Below are positions 23,263 to 36,500 of a DNA stretch of 64,000 bases, piece by piece. Under the pieces are notes generated by a model. That model was given only the letters and a program-made list of their open reading frames with translations, was not told the origin of the DNA and made no database searches. Origin of the DNA: Diploscapter coronatus (lineage: Eukaryota; Nematoda; Chromadorea; Rhabditida; Rhabditidae); the NCBI GenBank assembly GCA_964036155.1, contig OZ038423.1:5967249-6031248 (forward strand), in the 5' to 3' direction. Every line of letters begins with the position of its first letter. Positions within the stretch are counted from its first letter, which is position 1. The position numbers and the translations under genes were made by a program.

Positions 23263-25610
23263 CTACTCTTTTTTGGCTTTCGTAGGTACTAATCGCCTAT
23301 ACGTACAGCAAACTAGAGCTTTAATTACTCTATACAAAATGTAAAGCACGGTTAAAATTGTTCCTAACAAAAACGCTATAACGTCTAATGAATGGTACTG
23401 GAAGAAGTTGAGTTTCTGACCAGCAGGAACCTAAAATTCAAAGTAGACTTTTAGACATCAACAAAATAACCTACCAAATTCTCAAGTGTCTTGAATTCCG
23501 CCACAAATTCCGTCCATTTGACCAGTAACTGCTCTGGTGAAACTGGAGATTTCTTGACCATGGCGCTCATTCGTTTCGCCTTGTGTGCATATCTGAAATC
23601 GTAAAAATGAATTCTTCACAAGATTTTTATCGTACGACATAAATCAAGAATGAAGCTGAAAGATTGAGAGCTGAGAATGAAATAAAATCTAGTCTAAATG
23701 GTAAAATAAATTAAAGTTTCATCTCAAAAATTAATTTAGCCTAACCAGTGTGATCTTCTAGCTAACAAATTGTTGTAAATTGCAAAAATCTTACTCAGGA
23801 TTGTCGATTATTTCCTGAATGGCTGCAACAACCGTTTCTTTCGAAACCGTTCCCTTCCCCAAATGCACAGAAATTCCATGCTTTTTCGCCATCATGCTGT
23901 TTTTTGACTGATCGCCGAACAGAGGCATCGTGATCATAGGGACGCCAGCAGTCAAGGATTCCTGAAAATGTTGTTAATCATAATTTCATTGTCGATTATC
24001 GATTACCTGAATGGAATTGTATCCTGCGTGAGTTATGAAAGCAACAGTCTTATTGTGGGCCAGGAGATCGGGTTGAGGCAGCCACTTGAAGAGGTGCAAG
24101 TTCTTCGGCTTTACATCTAAATTAATTTCTTTTTGATCATAATATTTCGGCATTTACCATCCAAGTCATTTGCTTCGTATCGCATAAGAATGTGGTAATC
24201 AGGAAGTTCTTTGAACGCTTCGATGAATTCGTGTTTCATTTTCTCTGGCATTTCGTGGGCGGCTGCGACAGATCCGAAGGAAAAGACAATGATTCCTTTC
24301 GCATTGTCAACGATTTTGGCGAATTCTCCAGTTAGCGGCTTAGCATCCTTGAATTGGATTCCGATTCCACCAATATTGACTACTTTGGCTAAAGTTGGTC
24401 GCGGCATTTCGTACAGAGTGTTTGACATTGCCATTACCTAAAGATAGATCTGTTTGTTAGTCTTGTTGTAATCAATTTACCAATGGACACTCCGATGCGA
24501 TATCGAGTAAATCAGGGAAGTTCGGGTCGAATTCTTCTCGAAAGATTTGGGTCTCTGTGACCGGAATATTTCGAGGCCAAATGAGCTTCATGAGACCGTG
24601 TCCAACGAAACTCTTCGTTCTCTCATAGAATGTCATTGTGTCGGTGCTCTGCATAACCATTGCTGAAATGATAAGATTAGATCCAAAGGCAAATGTAGAT
24701 AAAAGGACATACGTGGAACGTAAGATGGGATGAGTGGGACCCCGACGAGAGTCGCAACGTAGTCCATTATGGCGCCGCTAAGATTATAAGAATGAAGAAA
24801 TTATTGACATATTTTTGTAGCAAAACCTGTTAAGCCAAACCCAAGTTGGTATTTCAGCAGCTCTGACGAGTCCCACAGCGCAAAGCGAGTACATGTGAGG
24901 GAAGGCGACATCGAATTTCTCATCCTTCAGCCACTTCATGAACTCTTTGTTCTTCAAGGTCTCTGAATATTTAGTTTTATTGTGATCAGTGAGATTTTTC
25001 ATACGTCGGCATCCTTCAGAGAGCATTCCCATCATTCTCTTCATCAAATTCCATTGCCGACCATCCCAAATCGGTACTTCCTGAAATAAATTGCTACTAG
25101 AAGAATTGAAAAAAGACGAAAATGGCTAAAAATTAGGTAAGAAAAATCAGTAAATAATCGAAAGATCTTATTTTTTGTATTTCTAATCTCAATCAGAATG
25201 AAATATCTTCATTTTCACGCTATTTTGTAAAATAGACTTACATTGAATATCAACGGCGCTTGCATCTTCTCCATGACTTGTTTGTGGACCCCGATTGTAG
25301 CGTTTACAGGATGAACTAAATTTGTTTAAATGACGAAAAATGAAGTTCTCATAAATTTACCCTTGACTTTCGGTGATATCTTCACGAATTCTTCCAATCC
25401 TTCCATGTACTTGAGCAGAACTAATGTGACATCGTGACCCGCTTCTGCCAAGCCTTCAGCTACTCGTTTATTTACTGCTAACTGAAATTGCTTTAAAAAT
25501 ATACGATTCTATAACCAACTTACCTGAGAATTAGAAATAGCAGGAGCTAAGACTACGACTTTGTATCCGTATGAAACTGTCGCTAATGCCGATAAAAATA
25601 ATAGATTCAT
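23263..25610 (-). CDS. UDP-glucuronosyltransferase, copy B (intact)
   Basis: Twelve exons give 527 aa with every phase consistent: 25524-25610, 25361-25481, 25242-25315, 25005-25080, 24827-24962, 24713-24777, 24481-24662, 24158-24437, 24007-24116, 23795-23961, 23475-23592 and 23263-23430. It is an ER membrane enzyme that transfers a sugar from UDP-sugar to small lipophilic molecules. The signal peptide is [15 protein letters not shown]. The donor-binding signature includes [30 protein letters not shown] and PLFGDQ. A hydrophobic helix ([17 protein letters not shown]) and a short cytosolic tail ending KAKKE fit the type I ER topology of the family. The residue matching the usual N-terminal catalytic His (SH) appears to be Gln (NSQ). 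It is a tandem duplicate of copy A, with long stretches that are identical including introns. Minus-strand AATAAA lies about 50 nt past the stop. Confidence 0.92.
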
Positions 25611-25811
25611 CCTGGAACTAATACAAATCTTCAGAAAATGATTTTATTTTCAGATACAAGTGTCAAAATGATTCACGTAGTGATTTTTCAAAGCGTTTTA
25701 TAGGGTGAATCTGAGTTAGTGAAAAGTTGCAAATGATCGCTGAATGATCATGAGAAAAGAGAACATGCACGCTAGAGACTATTTGAAGACATTTCGAAAG
25801 AAGAAAATAGA

Positions 25812-25821
25812 ACTGATAAGA
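25812..25821. promoter_or_regulatory. GATA site ACTGATAAGA upstream of UGT copy B
   Basis: This is the same 10-mer, orientation and distance (about 202 bp upstream of the ATG) as at copy A, within the shared promoter block. Conservation between copies whose other upstream sequence has diverged argues for function. Confidence 0.55.
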
Positions 25822-26320
25822 GTGATGCAAAAATCGAGAGACTCGTCAACAAACTCCCAAACTTTTTTACTCCGAGAAACTCTACGTTCGAGGGCAAAAT
25901 GATGCAAAAAGAGTGGACTAATTTCGAAATACTTCGAAAACTATTCATTCCAATTGACAGGAAAATGATAAATGCTAAGTCGCTTGCACAGACTACTCGG
26001 ACTCAAGGAATTCTTTATCAGTACTATCTTTGCCTTATTTTTCAAGCAATCAAAGTTTCATCGATAGAAAAGAATGGCTTATTTTTTCACCCGAGCACTC
26101 GGAAATAACGATGATTCGGCGTTGATAAAGCATCGCTGATTTGAACAAAATAACCGCGATCAATGATAATGAAATGATGCGAAAAACGCGGCTCGTATTT
26201 TGTGGAGTCGGAAAATAAGACAAACAGTTTGAAGGAAGAAGAAAATAGTCAAGTTTACTCATGAAAAATCAATAAAATTAGAAAAAATCAACGGTTGAAG
26301 TTCAAAAGCGTATCGAACAA

Positions 26321-26424
26321 TCAGGGATGTTGATTCCGACCCGAACCCGCGGGTCGGGTTGGAGTTTTTCGATTGCATCACGGGTTGGGCTGGGGTCGCA
26401 ATTTTCGGCCCGTCAACATCCCTG
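26321..26424. mobile_element. hAT-type MITE (104 bp), GC-rich interior
   Basis: The ends are TCAGGGATGTTGA and TCAACATCCCTG, near-perfect terminal inverted repeats. Identical 8-mers TCGAACAA flank it (26313-26320 and 26425-26432), as expected for a hAT target duplication, with one extra T at the left end. The inside is a strong GC-rich palindrome (CCCGAACCCGCGGGTCGGG) unlike the AT-rich surroundings. No coding capacity. Confidence 0.75.
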
Positions 26425-27593
26425 TCGAACAAAGATGAAATCGTTAATTTGCTGCTAATTTGTGCATGTGTGTTTTCCATCGTAAGATGCCATGTCTCAC
26501 GTCTCTTCACTCTTGTTTCCCTCCAAAATCAACCAAATAATGCTGATCATTGGTCCTACTTTCATGTGTTTGCACTCGGACTTTTGTACTTCATAGTTTA
26601 ATTCAAAAATATAATCAAGAAAAGGCTAGAGAAAACGAAAAGATAAGAGGGTCTAGACGGTCAGGCAAAGGGTTTAGAGACGTGTGCAAACATTCGTTCT
26701 AGCATCATACACTGCTAGTCTGTAGTTCATAGTTAGGTCATTAGGTTGTGAAATCATTAAATTTGTTATTGAATAACTAGGAGTTTTGGATAATTTATCG
26801 ACTATTCAGTAATTGCAATTTATAAATGAGCTCAATTTAATCACGGCTTTTCCAAATAATATTTATCAATTCAATTAATTGAGAACGATTTTAAAAAAAA
26901 TGATACTTTGATACTTCAACGAAAATAAATATAATGTTATTTTTTGAGAGATTACATTTTATGAAAAAAATCATATTTATTCTAAGCTCATTGTGCCAAT
27001 TCAATAGGCCCGATTCGGTTCAATTATTCAAAAATCACTATCGATGGTTGCATATCACAAGACGATTGAAATTGCAATAGACCAGATGAATGCTTTACCC
27101 GTAAAAATAAAAATATGATTTAGAATCAAAAAGTAGTAAAAAAATAGTCGCATCATATTTCGTGTTGGTGAGTTTCTATGTGATATGATGATAAGATCAT
27201 TAAAAATTATCCCATATTATTGCACAAATCTAGCAGGGCTGCTCATTGATAAACAAATTACATGAATTTCCAGTAAAAACCCTTGAAACTCTAATAACTG
27301 AAAAATTACAAAATAACAACAAATAAAGAAAACATGAAAAATAGAAGAAGAAATTCGCCTAACAATAGGAGTCTGTACATATAACACGTCGTTTGGCACA
27401 GAAATATAAATTGAAACTCGATAATTTTGCACCCGTATGGCTAACATTCAAGCAGTTTTCATTCGTTCACTAACTTGTTTCATTTTCGATAATTTTAAGA
27501 TCTAATTGAGAGCTTTTCGTGAGAATTTCCGATTGATTAAAGCGATTTTTGCAAGGAATGATAGTATTTCTGTTATAGTTATTGGAAGGGAAT

Positions 27594-30500
27594 TTATGAT
27601 TTGGAAGTTTCGGCCAGCGACTGGAAGACCTCGTCGAGAGTGGCTTGAGACAGTGAGAAATCTTCTACCAACCATTTTTGTTTCATCTGATTTTACAATA
27701 TCATTTTAATAAAGCTGTGTTTTGTAAAGTTCTTGATAGCCATTAGAGAAAAGGCGATACTTCAAAAATATTCTTGTATAAGCTAGACATAATGATGAAG
27801 ATCAGCTTCATCGATAAAATATCATATTTGTAAACTCTACTAACCTCATTAACGATATGCAAAATGTCAGCGATAGATGATTTTGACCGATGTATTCGTA
27901 TGAATATCTAAAAAAAAAAGATGAATAAAAATTTAAAAAAAATATTTAAAGAAAAATTGAACTCACAGTGCAACAATGAATGAGTTGAATGCCCTGTATT
28001 TTGCCACTTAAATATTCAGCTGCCTCCTGCACATCTGTCAAATTCCGTAGTTTCACTGTCAAGGAATAGCCTTCACCGAATCTGAAAAATTACAAATTTA
28101 TGAATTTGATAGATCACACGACAAATTAGAAAAAAAAAAACTTGCGATATTGTTAGTAAGATCCACTTCCTTTGAAAGAAATAACACCGCGAGTTTCCAA
28201 AATGAGATAACAAAATATCAACGTTTTTCAAGCGCAAACATAAATTTAATGCTAACACACTAAAGCTTACTTGTTTTTGAGATGTTGTTTGGATCCGATG
28301 CATCGTATTTTACCCTGATCCATGATTGCAATTCGCGTGCACAAGAATTCGCATTCCTCCATCGAGTGGGATGTTATTACCTAAAGAACTGCTTGAAATT
28401 AGAGAGAATGGATGATTTGACTCACCACAGCCTTGCCACTCTTCCTGAGCAATTCGATGACTCGCCACAGAAATTGTTGCGAACCTGGATCCATTCCTGC
28501 TGAGGGCTCGTCCTGAAATATCAATTTGAATTTAAATAAATAGTTGAAATGTTATTTGAAAGAATAACGCTAAAATGGATCGTAGATAAAAAGCATTCAA
28601 GATTTGTGCTAATGAAAATAGAAAGATCTTTCATTCCTACGTGTGAATAATTTCATAGACGTAATTCTTGATCACAATCATACAAATTAGAAGTGCCCTG
28701 ATGAGATTTTCGATAATCAAAATTTGCGTTCTTTCAATATGAGTTGAAAATTTCGACTTACCAGCAAAATGAGTGTCGGTTGACTGATGAGAGCGACAGC
28801 CACGGACAGCTTCCTTCGATTTCCCCCTGATAATTCGCCCGAGACTGTATTTGCGTAGGGACTCAGGTGCAGGGACAGTAGAATTCGAGAGACTAGCTGC
28901 AAAAATGCCATTCTTTCCTCAAACTTCAAAGAAAATATCAAACCGATTCGATATCTTTGTTTGGAATTCCCCGAATCCTCGCGAAGAAGATCATGTTCTC
29001 CTTGGTGGTGAGTTTCATGTTGAGTGCGTCGAACTGCGGGCAGTAACCCAGCTGCTTGAAGCCCTTCGAATCGCCAGAAGTCACGCTGCAAGGTTTTGTA
29101 GTGTAAAATAAAGTGACCGTCTAGGAAAAATAAGACGAAAATAAAAAATGCATAATTTTGAGACCTTGGTATATCGAAAGAGTTTGGGAACAAAATCTAA
29201 GAACAATGCTTGGACATTTTTTCTACAAATCTTCTAAATCAATTTTTATGTACATCGTCATAATCTGTAAAAATCCTAATTGATTGCTTCAAAGCCTAAC
29301 CTGTATCCCTGAATATCCACGGAGCCAGCACCAGGCGGAATCTTGCCAGTCAGCATTCCGAAGCAGGTCGTCTTGCCGGCTCCGTTTAAGCCCAGCAGGC
29401 CGAAGCACTCCCCCTTGTCGACTGCGAACGAGACGCCTTTCACCGCTAGTCTGCTTCGACCGTATGCCTGGAATAAAAGAAAGCGTCACTTTCGAAAGTT
29501 CGGTAGTTTTAGTTTCGACATCGACTATTTTACAAATGACTTTCAGAGGATTTCTTTCGTAGCAAGTCCAAACAATCCGTTACCTTAGCGAGATCCCTGA
29601 CAACCAGAGGCATATTCCTCCCCGTCTCATGTACCTCCTCGGCTAAAGCTTCGACCCGCTCCTTCTCCTTCTGCACATCCAGGTCGTCTTCTGCAGTGTG
29701 CAGGGAAGGACCCTCTGGTTGAGTGCCTATTCCATTCTGCTGCTGCGAAAGCAGACGGTTCGTTATCGACATTTCCCAGAGTCTGAAACAAGAAAATTGA
29801 ATAAGAAGTCTACCTTCGATTTAAAAAATAAATAAAAGACATGGATGCTAAAATTCAAGATTGAAATTTATCTCTGCAAAAGTATCCGAAGTTTCATAGT
29901 AATGAAATAACTAATCACAATTTCGAATAATCCCAATTTAAAAATTACAAAAAAGCTTGATCTTCACTTAAAAGTGCCCTACCTTCTCCATCCACAGACG
30001 GATTTGGACTCGAGGAAAACGAGAATCCAGAACGAAATGGCGATGTGCCCGACGAGGACGACGACGTACATCCCCATCAGATCCCACTCCAGCACGTACG
30101 GCAGAGGCAGGTCGTTCACGAGATCGGAGCGGTGCAGGTCGTCTCAATTCATATCATTGTAGCAAGAAATATTATTGATTCGAAAAATCAAATGAAATCT
30201 ATGAAGTTTAAGATATTTTTCGCTAATTGATATGTAGTTTTTTCCGAAAAAGCTACAAGAATTGAGATCAAGCAAAGCCTATGCCTTCAAATATGATTAT
30301 GTTATCATCTCAATTTCAAAATAATTCAGCTAAAAGCAAAAACTTACTCAAGTAGCTCTTTCCAATTTCGAATAGCTGGTAGATGTAAGCGCCTCTGTAA
30401 ATGGCCATTCCCAAGCAATACTGAGGCAGAACCAGGAACGAATAGGAACATGCTTGATGGGCTGGGTAGAGGGTAGGGTCCTAAAATTTATTATTTTAAA

Positions 30501-33500
30501 AAATGTCAAAGATAAAAATTTTCTATTTCCAAATTACAAGTACTCTAGACATAGATCCTTGAAAATATGATTGAACCTGAAGGTTTTGCATTCATTTATA
30601 TTTAGCCTTATGAAAATCTTGACTCAAGCATTTTTGAACCACTTTCTCAGTTTAAAAGGAACTGATAAAAATGTAATCTAAAAGATTTCACCGTTTTCAT
30701 GAGTTGCTCGATGACGAAAACGGTCATCGTTAGAACGGTACCGATGAAGAACAAGACGGCGAAAATAATTATGAAGGCTAGCGCAGGGATGGTGAACATT
30801 CGCTGCAGGATGTAGGCGTATTGGATCGCGGAAATTCTGAAACAACAAGATCGACTGAAAAAAGAGGAAATGATTGACATACCCATAAACGATGAAGAGC
30901 AGTACATAAGCGCCGAAAATCTGAGGATCGTAGGTGAAGTCTTTGATGCCGAATATCAAGTAGATCAGCATTATCACGATCACTGCCAAGATGTAAATGC
31001 TCTGGAATCGAATAAAGTTCAAATATCTTTGATTATTGCAGGTTAAAGAAAGATGACAGAAAACTACGAAAAGAAAAGATGGTAAGAAAAACAGTCGTAA
31101 CTTCGTAATGAGATGGGGTATCATTTTGTAAAAGAAATACTGTGAGAAAAGTAGAAATAGTAGTTTTTCATACCAAGTCATAAACGAATCCAGCGATCCA
31201 GTAAGTCCTCTTTCTCAGCCCACTGACGATCTGCAGATGGAGTGAGTCAGAGACCCTGTCCTCGATGATGAACTGGATGAACGCGGCAGGGATCATGCAC
31301 AGGGTCAGGATCAACACGATCACTCGCATTGTCACTACTTTCTGGCTGAAAATTGAATATTTATCATTTTTATTTAATTGGAAAAAATCAATGAAAAACT
31401 TGGCAGGTTCTATGATTTGATAGAACTTGAATTGAAAATATGTCATTTTTGAAGAGTTAAAATAAAAATTGTAATCAGTGAATGGATTTTTCTATCTTGC
31501 AGGAACCTACATAGTAGCAGAGTCGAATGCATCCTTAACCGTCCGATTCATTGGGTTGTTGTACGTCAGAATCTCGATATGGGTTGGATCTGAAAATGTA
31601 TGATATTTTTTTTGAAATAAAAAAATTTGACCTCCTGTCGAAATGGCTCTGAGCAGTGCATTCGTGATTTCGCTGTTTTGAATCGCAACTGCGGGCCAGA
31701 CTTTGTTGTTGAACCACACCTGAAATTTCCTTTATAGCAAAAGTTTTAAGTGGTAATTTGAAAGTTACGGCATGATAGTGCACGAAGTTCAAAATATGAC
31801 GAAAGTATAAGATAAAGAGTTCTGTCATATAATTACGTATTCGGGATTTTAAATTGAATTCAAGTCCTACTTTGACATTTTCCTTGGTTTCCATGTTATC
31901 GATGAGTGTGTCGACCAGAACAGTCATGTTGATGCCCTGCGTGAAGGGATCATTCAGATGCGTCTGATTGCCCTGTTCTCCCGTGTAGTTGATCTTCAGC
32001 TCTGCAGCACTCTGCCGCAGTGTTACAATCAAATCAGCCCAGCCAATTTTTTCGGAGGTCGAATTCATTTGCGAGGCTCGGAGACTGATGTGGCCGAGGG
32101 AGAAACCGCCCAGGCTGGAAATGGGAAAATGATAATTCGGATAGAAAAATAAAGTCTATAATTGACGGAGTGATTTCTTTTATCAAATGATAGAATATTT
32201 TCTTTCAGAAAAGCGACCCTTGTCGTTGTCACATGGAAAAATCAATTCGTCTAATGATAATTGGAGATGAGAAGAAGATGTGATTTTCTTTATAAATTGA
32301 GCAAAGCGAGATCTTTTCTTATGCAATTTTCAAAGAAACATTTCTAATTAGAGAGCTATTAACTCACAAGAATAAATCGTCGATAGCCCCATTGGCGGCG
32401 TCCTTCTTGTTCCGTCTGGTGGTCATTCGCATCTGGGAGATGTTCCGATAGCTCAGATCCCACACTCGGTCGGATGTGTTCAGCGTCAACATCGGCAGAT
32501 CGCCCATCGGGAAATCGCTCTGAACAAACCAATTGAAGGAATAAAAATGACAGATAAAATATAAAAATTGTGAAATAGTTATTCAATCCGACGCCTTCAA
32601 AAGTGTCGAGAGATTTTTCAAATTTAATAAAGCTAAAATGATAGATATCGGCTCTCATCTATCAGCAATTAAAAAATCATAATTTTCTACAGTTTTCAAT
32701 AGATAGGGGAAGTAACTGTCTTCGTGTACTTTGAAAACCGAATTACCAAATCTCTCATAAAAACAAGAAGAATTGCCCTACCGCAGTGCAATTCCATCCG
32801 AAATCTGCAGTGGGGGAGCAGGCGCAGTAGAGGTTCTGCTCGTTGTAGTCGATGCCCGTCCCATTCTGGCCGAAGTCAAATTCGCCTTCCGCCGCTCCGA
32901 AATCACACGTCACATCTGCCACTTTTCTGCAAAAATATTCAGTCATAATCTTTTTCCTTCTTTTCCAGTTAGTCGAGTTAGTTTCATGGCAAAAATTGAT
33001 CACTTCTGTAAAGAAATAAAAACTCCGTGTAAAGTGACAAAGGGCAAGAATCATGCACGTGCAATAGTTTCATGCTTCAAGCATCCCATAAATTACCCAA
33101 AGCTGGCATTCCGAGAATTTTGAGACTTTTCACTCCTGCAATTTTCTTTCTATTCTATCCATTATTGCAAAAAGTAACCAAAAAGACGATAGAAGAGAAA
33201 GAAAATGGTAGAACTTTGATTAGGAAAACTTGCAAGAATTTGTTGAATCATTGAAAACATGCGAAGAATAAGCAGATATCGTTAAGGAAGGAAGTTTTAG
33301 CGTCGCATTTTCACTCTAAAAATGCTTTTCTGCGTTCTTACGTGGCATAACTTCATAATTCAGTTAGTTCTTATAAGCCTGTCTTTAGCGTTTTTTGAGA
33401 ACCTACCTGGTCATATCGTTCCTTGTTTTGAAATACTTTCTCATTTTGTGCATGTCTTTGCTGAGTTTATCGCTAAAATTACACCACACTTCAATAAACA

Positions 33501-36500
33501 ACATAAGGGAATAGACTACAAATCCAGCTTTCGATAACTAAACTCCAATAAGAAAACTTCTGAAAATCGGATCTCGAAAGCTATTCTTCATAAATGGCGA
33601 CAACAACGGATAATATCGGACTCGACTTTGAACAATTGTGCAGAAGTATGCTAATTTCAGAAAGGACTTACTGTAGATACCCATCGTCGACACAGCGAAC
33701 TCCCAGACCAGGCGGGTTGAGCAGAGATTCTGTCATTCGGTAGGACAGGGAAGATGAGTTACGGTCCCATAGACTGAAAATCATAATTTCGATGATAAAT
33801 ATTCAGAAAATCAGAAACATTAAAATGTGTAAAAATGTCTGCAGCATCAAAACCTTATCAGATTTCATCAAAACATATCTAAGAAATGCGTTTTATGCAA
33901 ACCCAAAATGATTTTTCCTCGCTGTGCAAAGCTATCGCGTGTCGATGATATTACTTCTCCAGTTTGTAAGAAGAAACAGGAGCAAAGCCGATTTACCTAA
34001 TATAGACATCGGTAGTGTCGCCGAAGAGCGGTCTGACGAGAGGCAGATTGTTCTGTGCAGTGGTCGTCCCCTCTGGGGTTGCCGAGTCAAGGTTTTGAAT
34101 GGCGATGTAGGCCTCGCAGCTGAGGATCAGCAGGATTGGGACTATCACCTGAAATTGTAAATATTTTTGATATTCCGGCCGCTTTTCTTCTACTGAATTT
34201 CACTACATCTTGAAAGGTTATATTTAACGCAGCAACGGGGTGAAGAACTGCTTCCTAGTCTCACACTATTTCACTTGCATTTACTACTAAATTTTGTCAT
34301 TGTGTCATTTCGTCAAATCCACTGCTTTTCATCTCGTTTTAATTCTCAAACGAAAAATAGTAAACTCGAACCTGGTAGAAGAAGTGGAATGGGCTTCGTT
34401 TGGTCCAGTGAACTCGACACGTGATGAGGGCCTTGAAATGCGACCAGAACAGACACCAACCGGCTAGACGGGGAGACGAGGAATCCAGTTCTGGAGGGCA
34501 GAAATTAGACACAAAAATAAGATTAAAAAATAAACCGTACCTTCAATTTTGGTGAGTCCATTCGTGTGTGTCTCGTGAAAATTTTCAGTCGAAAGGGAGG
34601 TGGATGCGGCGTTGTTGCTGAGCGAACTCGATGTTGCAGCTAGACTTGAGCCATTGCTCGGACACGGAATCAGATTCCTTTTATCTTCTGGCTTTCTGAA
34701 ATATGATTAAATGTAAAATATGAGGAAACAGAAGAATTCAATCAGAGATGTGTTGATGATAGAGTTATATTACTAAAGTTCGAAATTTTAAAAATATTCT
34801 TAACTCAAAATTGTAATCCGAAAATTGAGAGATGAAGTTTCTTCAAAAAAAAAGAACAATGGACTAACTTCTTCTGGAACTTCTTCCTCAGCTTCGAAAT
34901 CCAAACGAATCGTTCTGCTTTTTGCACTTGATATTCTCGTTGAGGAGCGAGGCGAATGAAAATCTGAATATCCAAATTTCTGATAAATGAATAAGGTGAA
35001 GAACTTGCATATTTTAGGAGAAACGATAAAGACGATAATCTAAAATTTCTCAAAGACAAAATGTACCTGTTGCAAATTGGGTGCCGAAATGCCGTAATCG
35101 CCTAGATTCAACTCTCGGCAGCGAGTGTCCAACCAGACGAAGAATTTCTCGAGAGTTTCCGAGTCGATGTCGATTGGAATTCTGCAAAGGAAATGTAATT
35201 TTCATGAGGGCTAAATAATTGGCCCACAGGAAAATAAGTTCGTCTTCGTTTTCGTCGAGGAATTGAATGGAGAGAATCGACTGCGAGAGAATCTCCTCGA
35301 TTGCTGGATTATAGACTCCCGAACGCTCCTGAAAATCCAGCATTTAGAAAAGATCAATGCCTATAGATAGACAAAATTGAATTTCAACAACTGATAAAAT
35401 AGTAATAAAGGTTGTTCTTCGCCAATTTTCGAGATAAAAATCGACTGATTTTTAAACCAGCTTAGCAGACAACTTAAGAGTAGAGAATTGTAATGAAAAA
35501 TAAATTATTTACATTTTTGCAGATGATAAGGTTGAGATTCTGTCCATATCGATTTTTGAGGAAGACAGAGGAGCCGAGGGAGACGAGTTTGCCTTCGGAC
35601 AGAATCGCGATGCGGTCGGACAGCACATCGGCCTCGTCCATGTGGTGCGTCGAGAGGAGGATCGTGCGGCCTGAATGTATTGGAGCATAGAGCTTTGAGT
35701 GAATAGAGATTTTGGCAATGTGAAGTTCATGCAGGTTCGCAAAATGATTGTAGATGACTAGACTAAAAATTGTTTTCATTTGTTGAAATTGAGGTAAATT
35801 TAGGAATCTTTGGAAAAAACTCAACTGACCAGTTTTATTTTTCTGCAGCAATTTCCAGATCTCCTTCCTGGCAGTAACGTCCACGCCTGCAGTCGGCTCG
35901 TCCAGAATCACGAATTTAGACCCACCAATCAGTGCTATGCCTATTGATAAGCGGCGTTTCATACCCCCTAAAACAGAAAAAAGATTTTCTTTCAAGTAAA
36001 ATACGAAGTTATGATTCCATGTTTTCCCCTGATTTACGGTCGTATGTAACGTGAGAGAATGAAAAATAGGAGAAAAATATAGGGAATAAACTCAGAAGAA
36101 AATTAGCATAGGCAATTTTTACCTGACAACGTTCCAGCCAGAGCGTCCCGTTTGTGAGTCAGACTGACGCTTTCGAGAATTTCATCCACTTGCTGAAATA
36201 ATTTTACCATTTTTCATAGATTGTCCTCAACTTGCCTGATTGACTTCCGAATTGCTGGCTCCTTTGATGACGGCGAAAAATTTGAGTTGTTCAGCCACTG
36301 TTAGACTGAAAGGACAATGGCATTTTTTACAAAAAGTAAGACAACTACGTGTTTATAAAACGCGTTAAGATATAACGTGAAAAGATCTTCTGTCCTGCTC
36401 AATTTTGAATGTCTTACTTTTCCAAAATAGTAAAAAACATCTTACTGCGTGAAAAGTACATTGTGCTGCGGACAGAGACCCAGAACATTCCTGACTCTGC

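Larger units (their letters stand above)
25611..27593. other. Intergenic region between UGT copy B and the ABC transporter
   Basis: It contains the UGT copy B promoter (to about 25850) and a hAT-type MITE at 26321-26424. The remainder is AT-rich sequence with no recognisable exon; the open frames present are short and unconvincing. The transporter ends at 27594 on the same strand, so this is its downstream flank as well. Confidence 0.5.

Noticed and set aside
27235..27250. CAGGGCTGCTCA, resembling a hAT element end
   Set aside because: No inverted partner or target duplication was found nearby.
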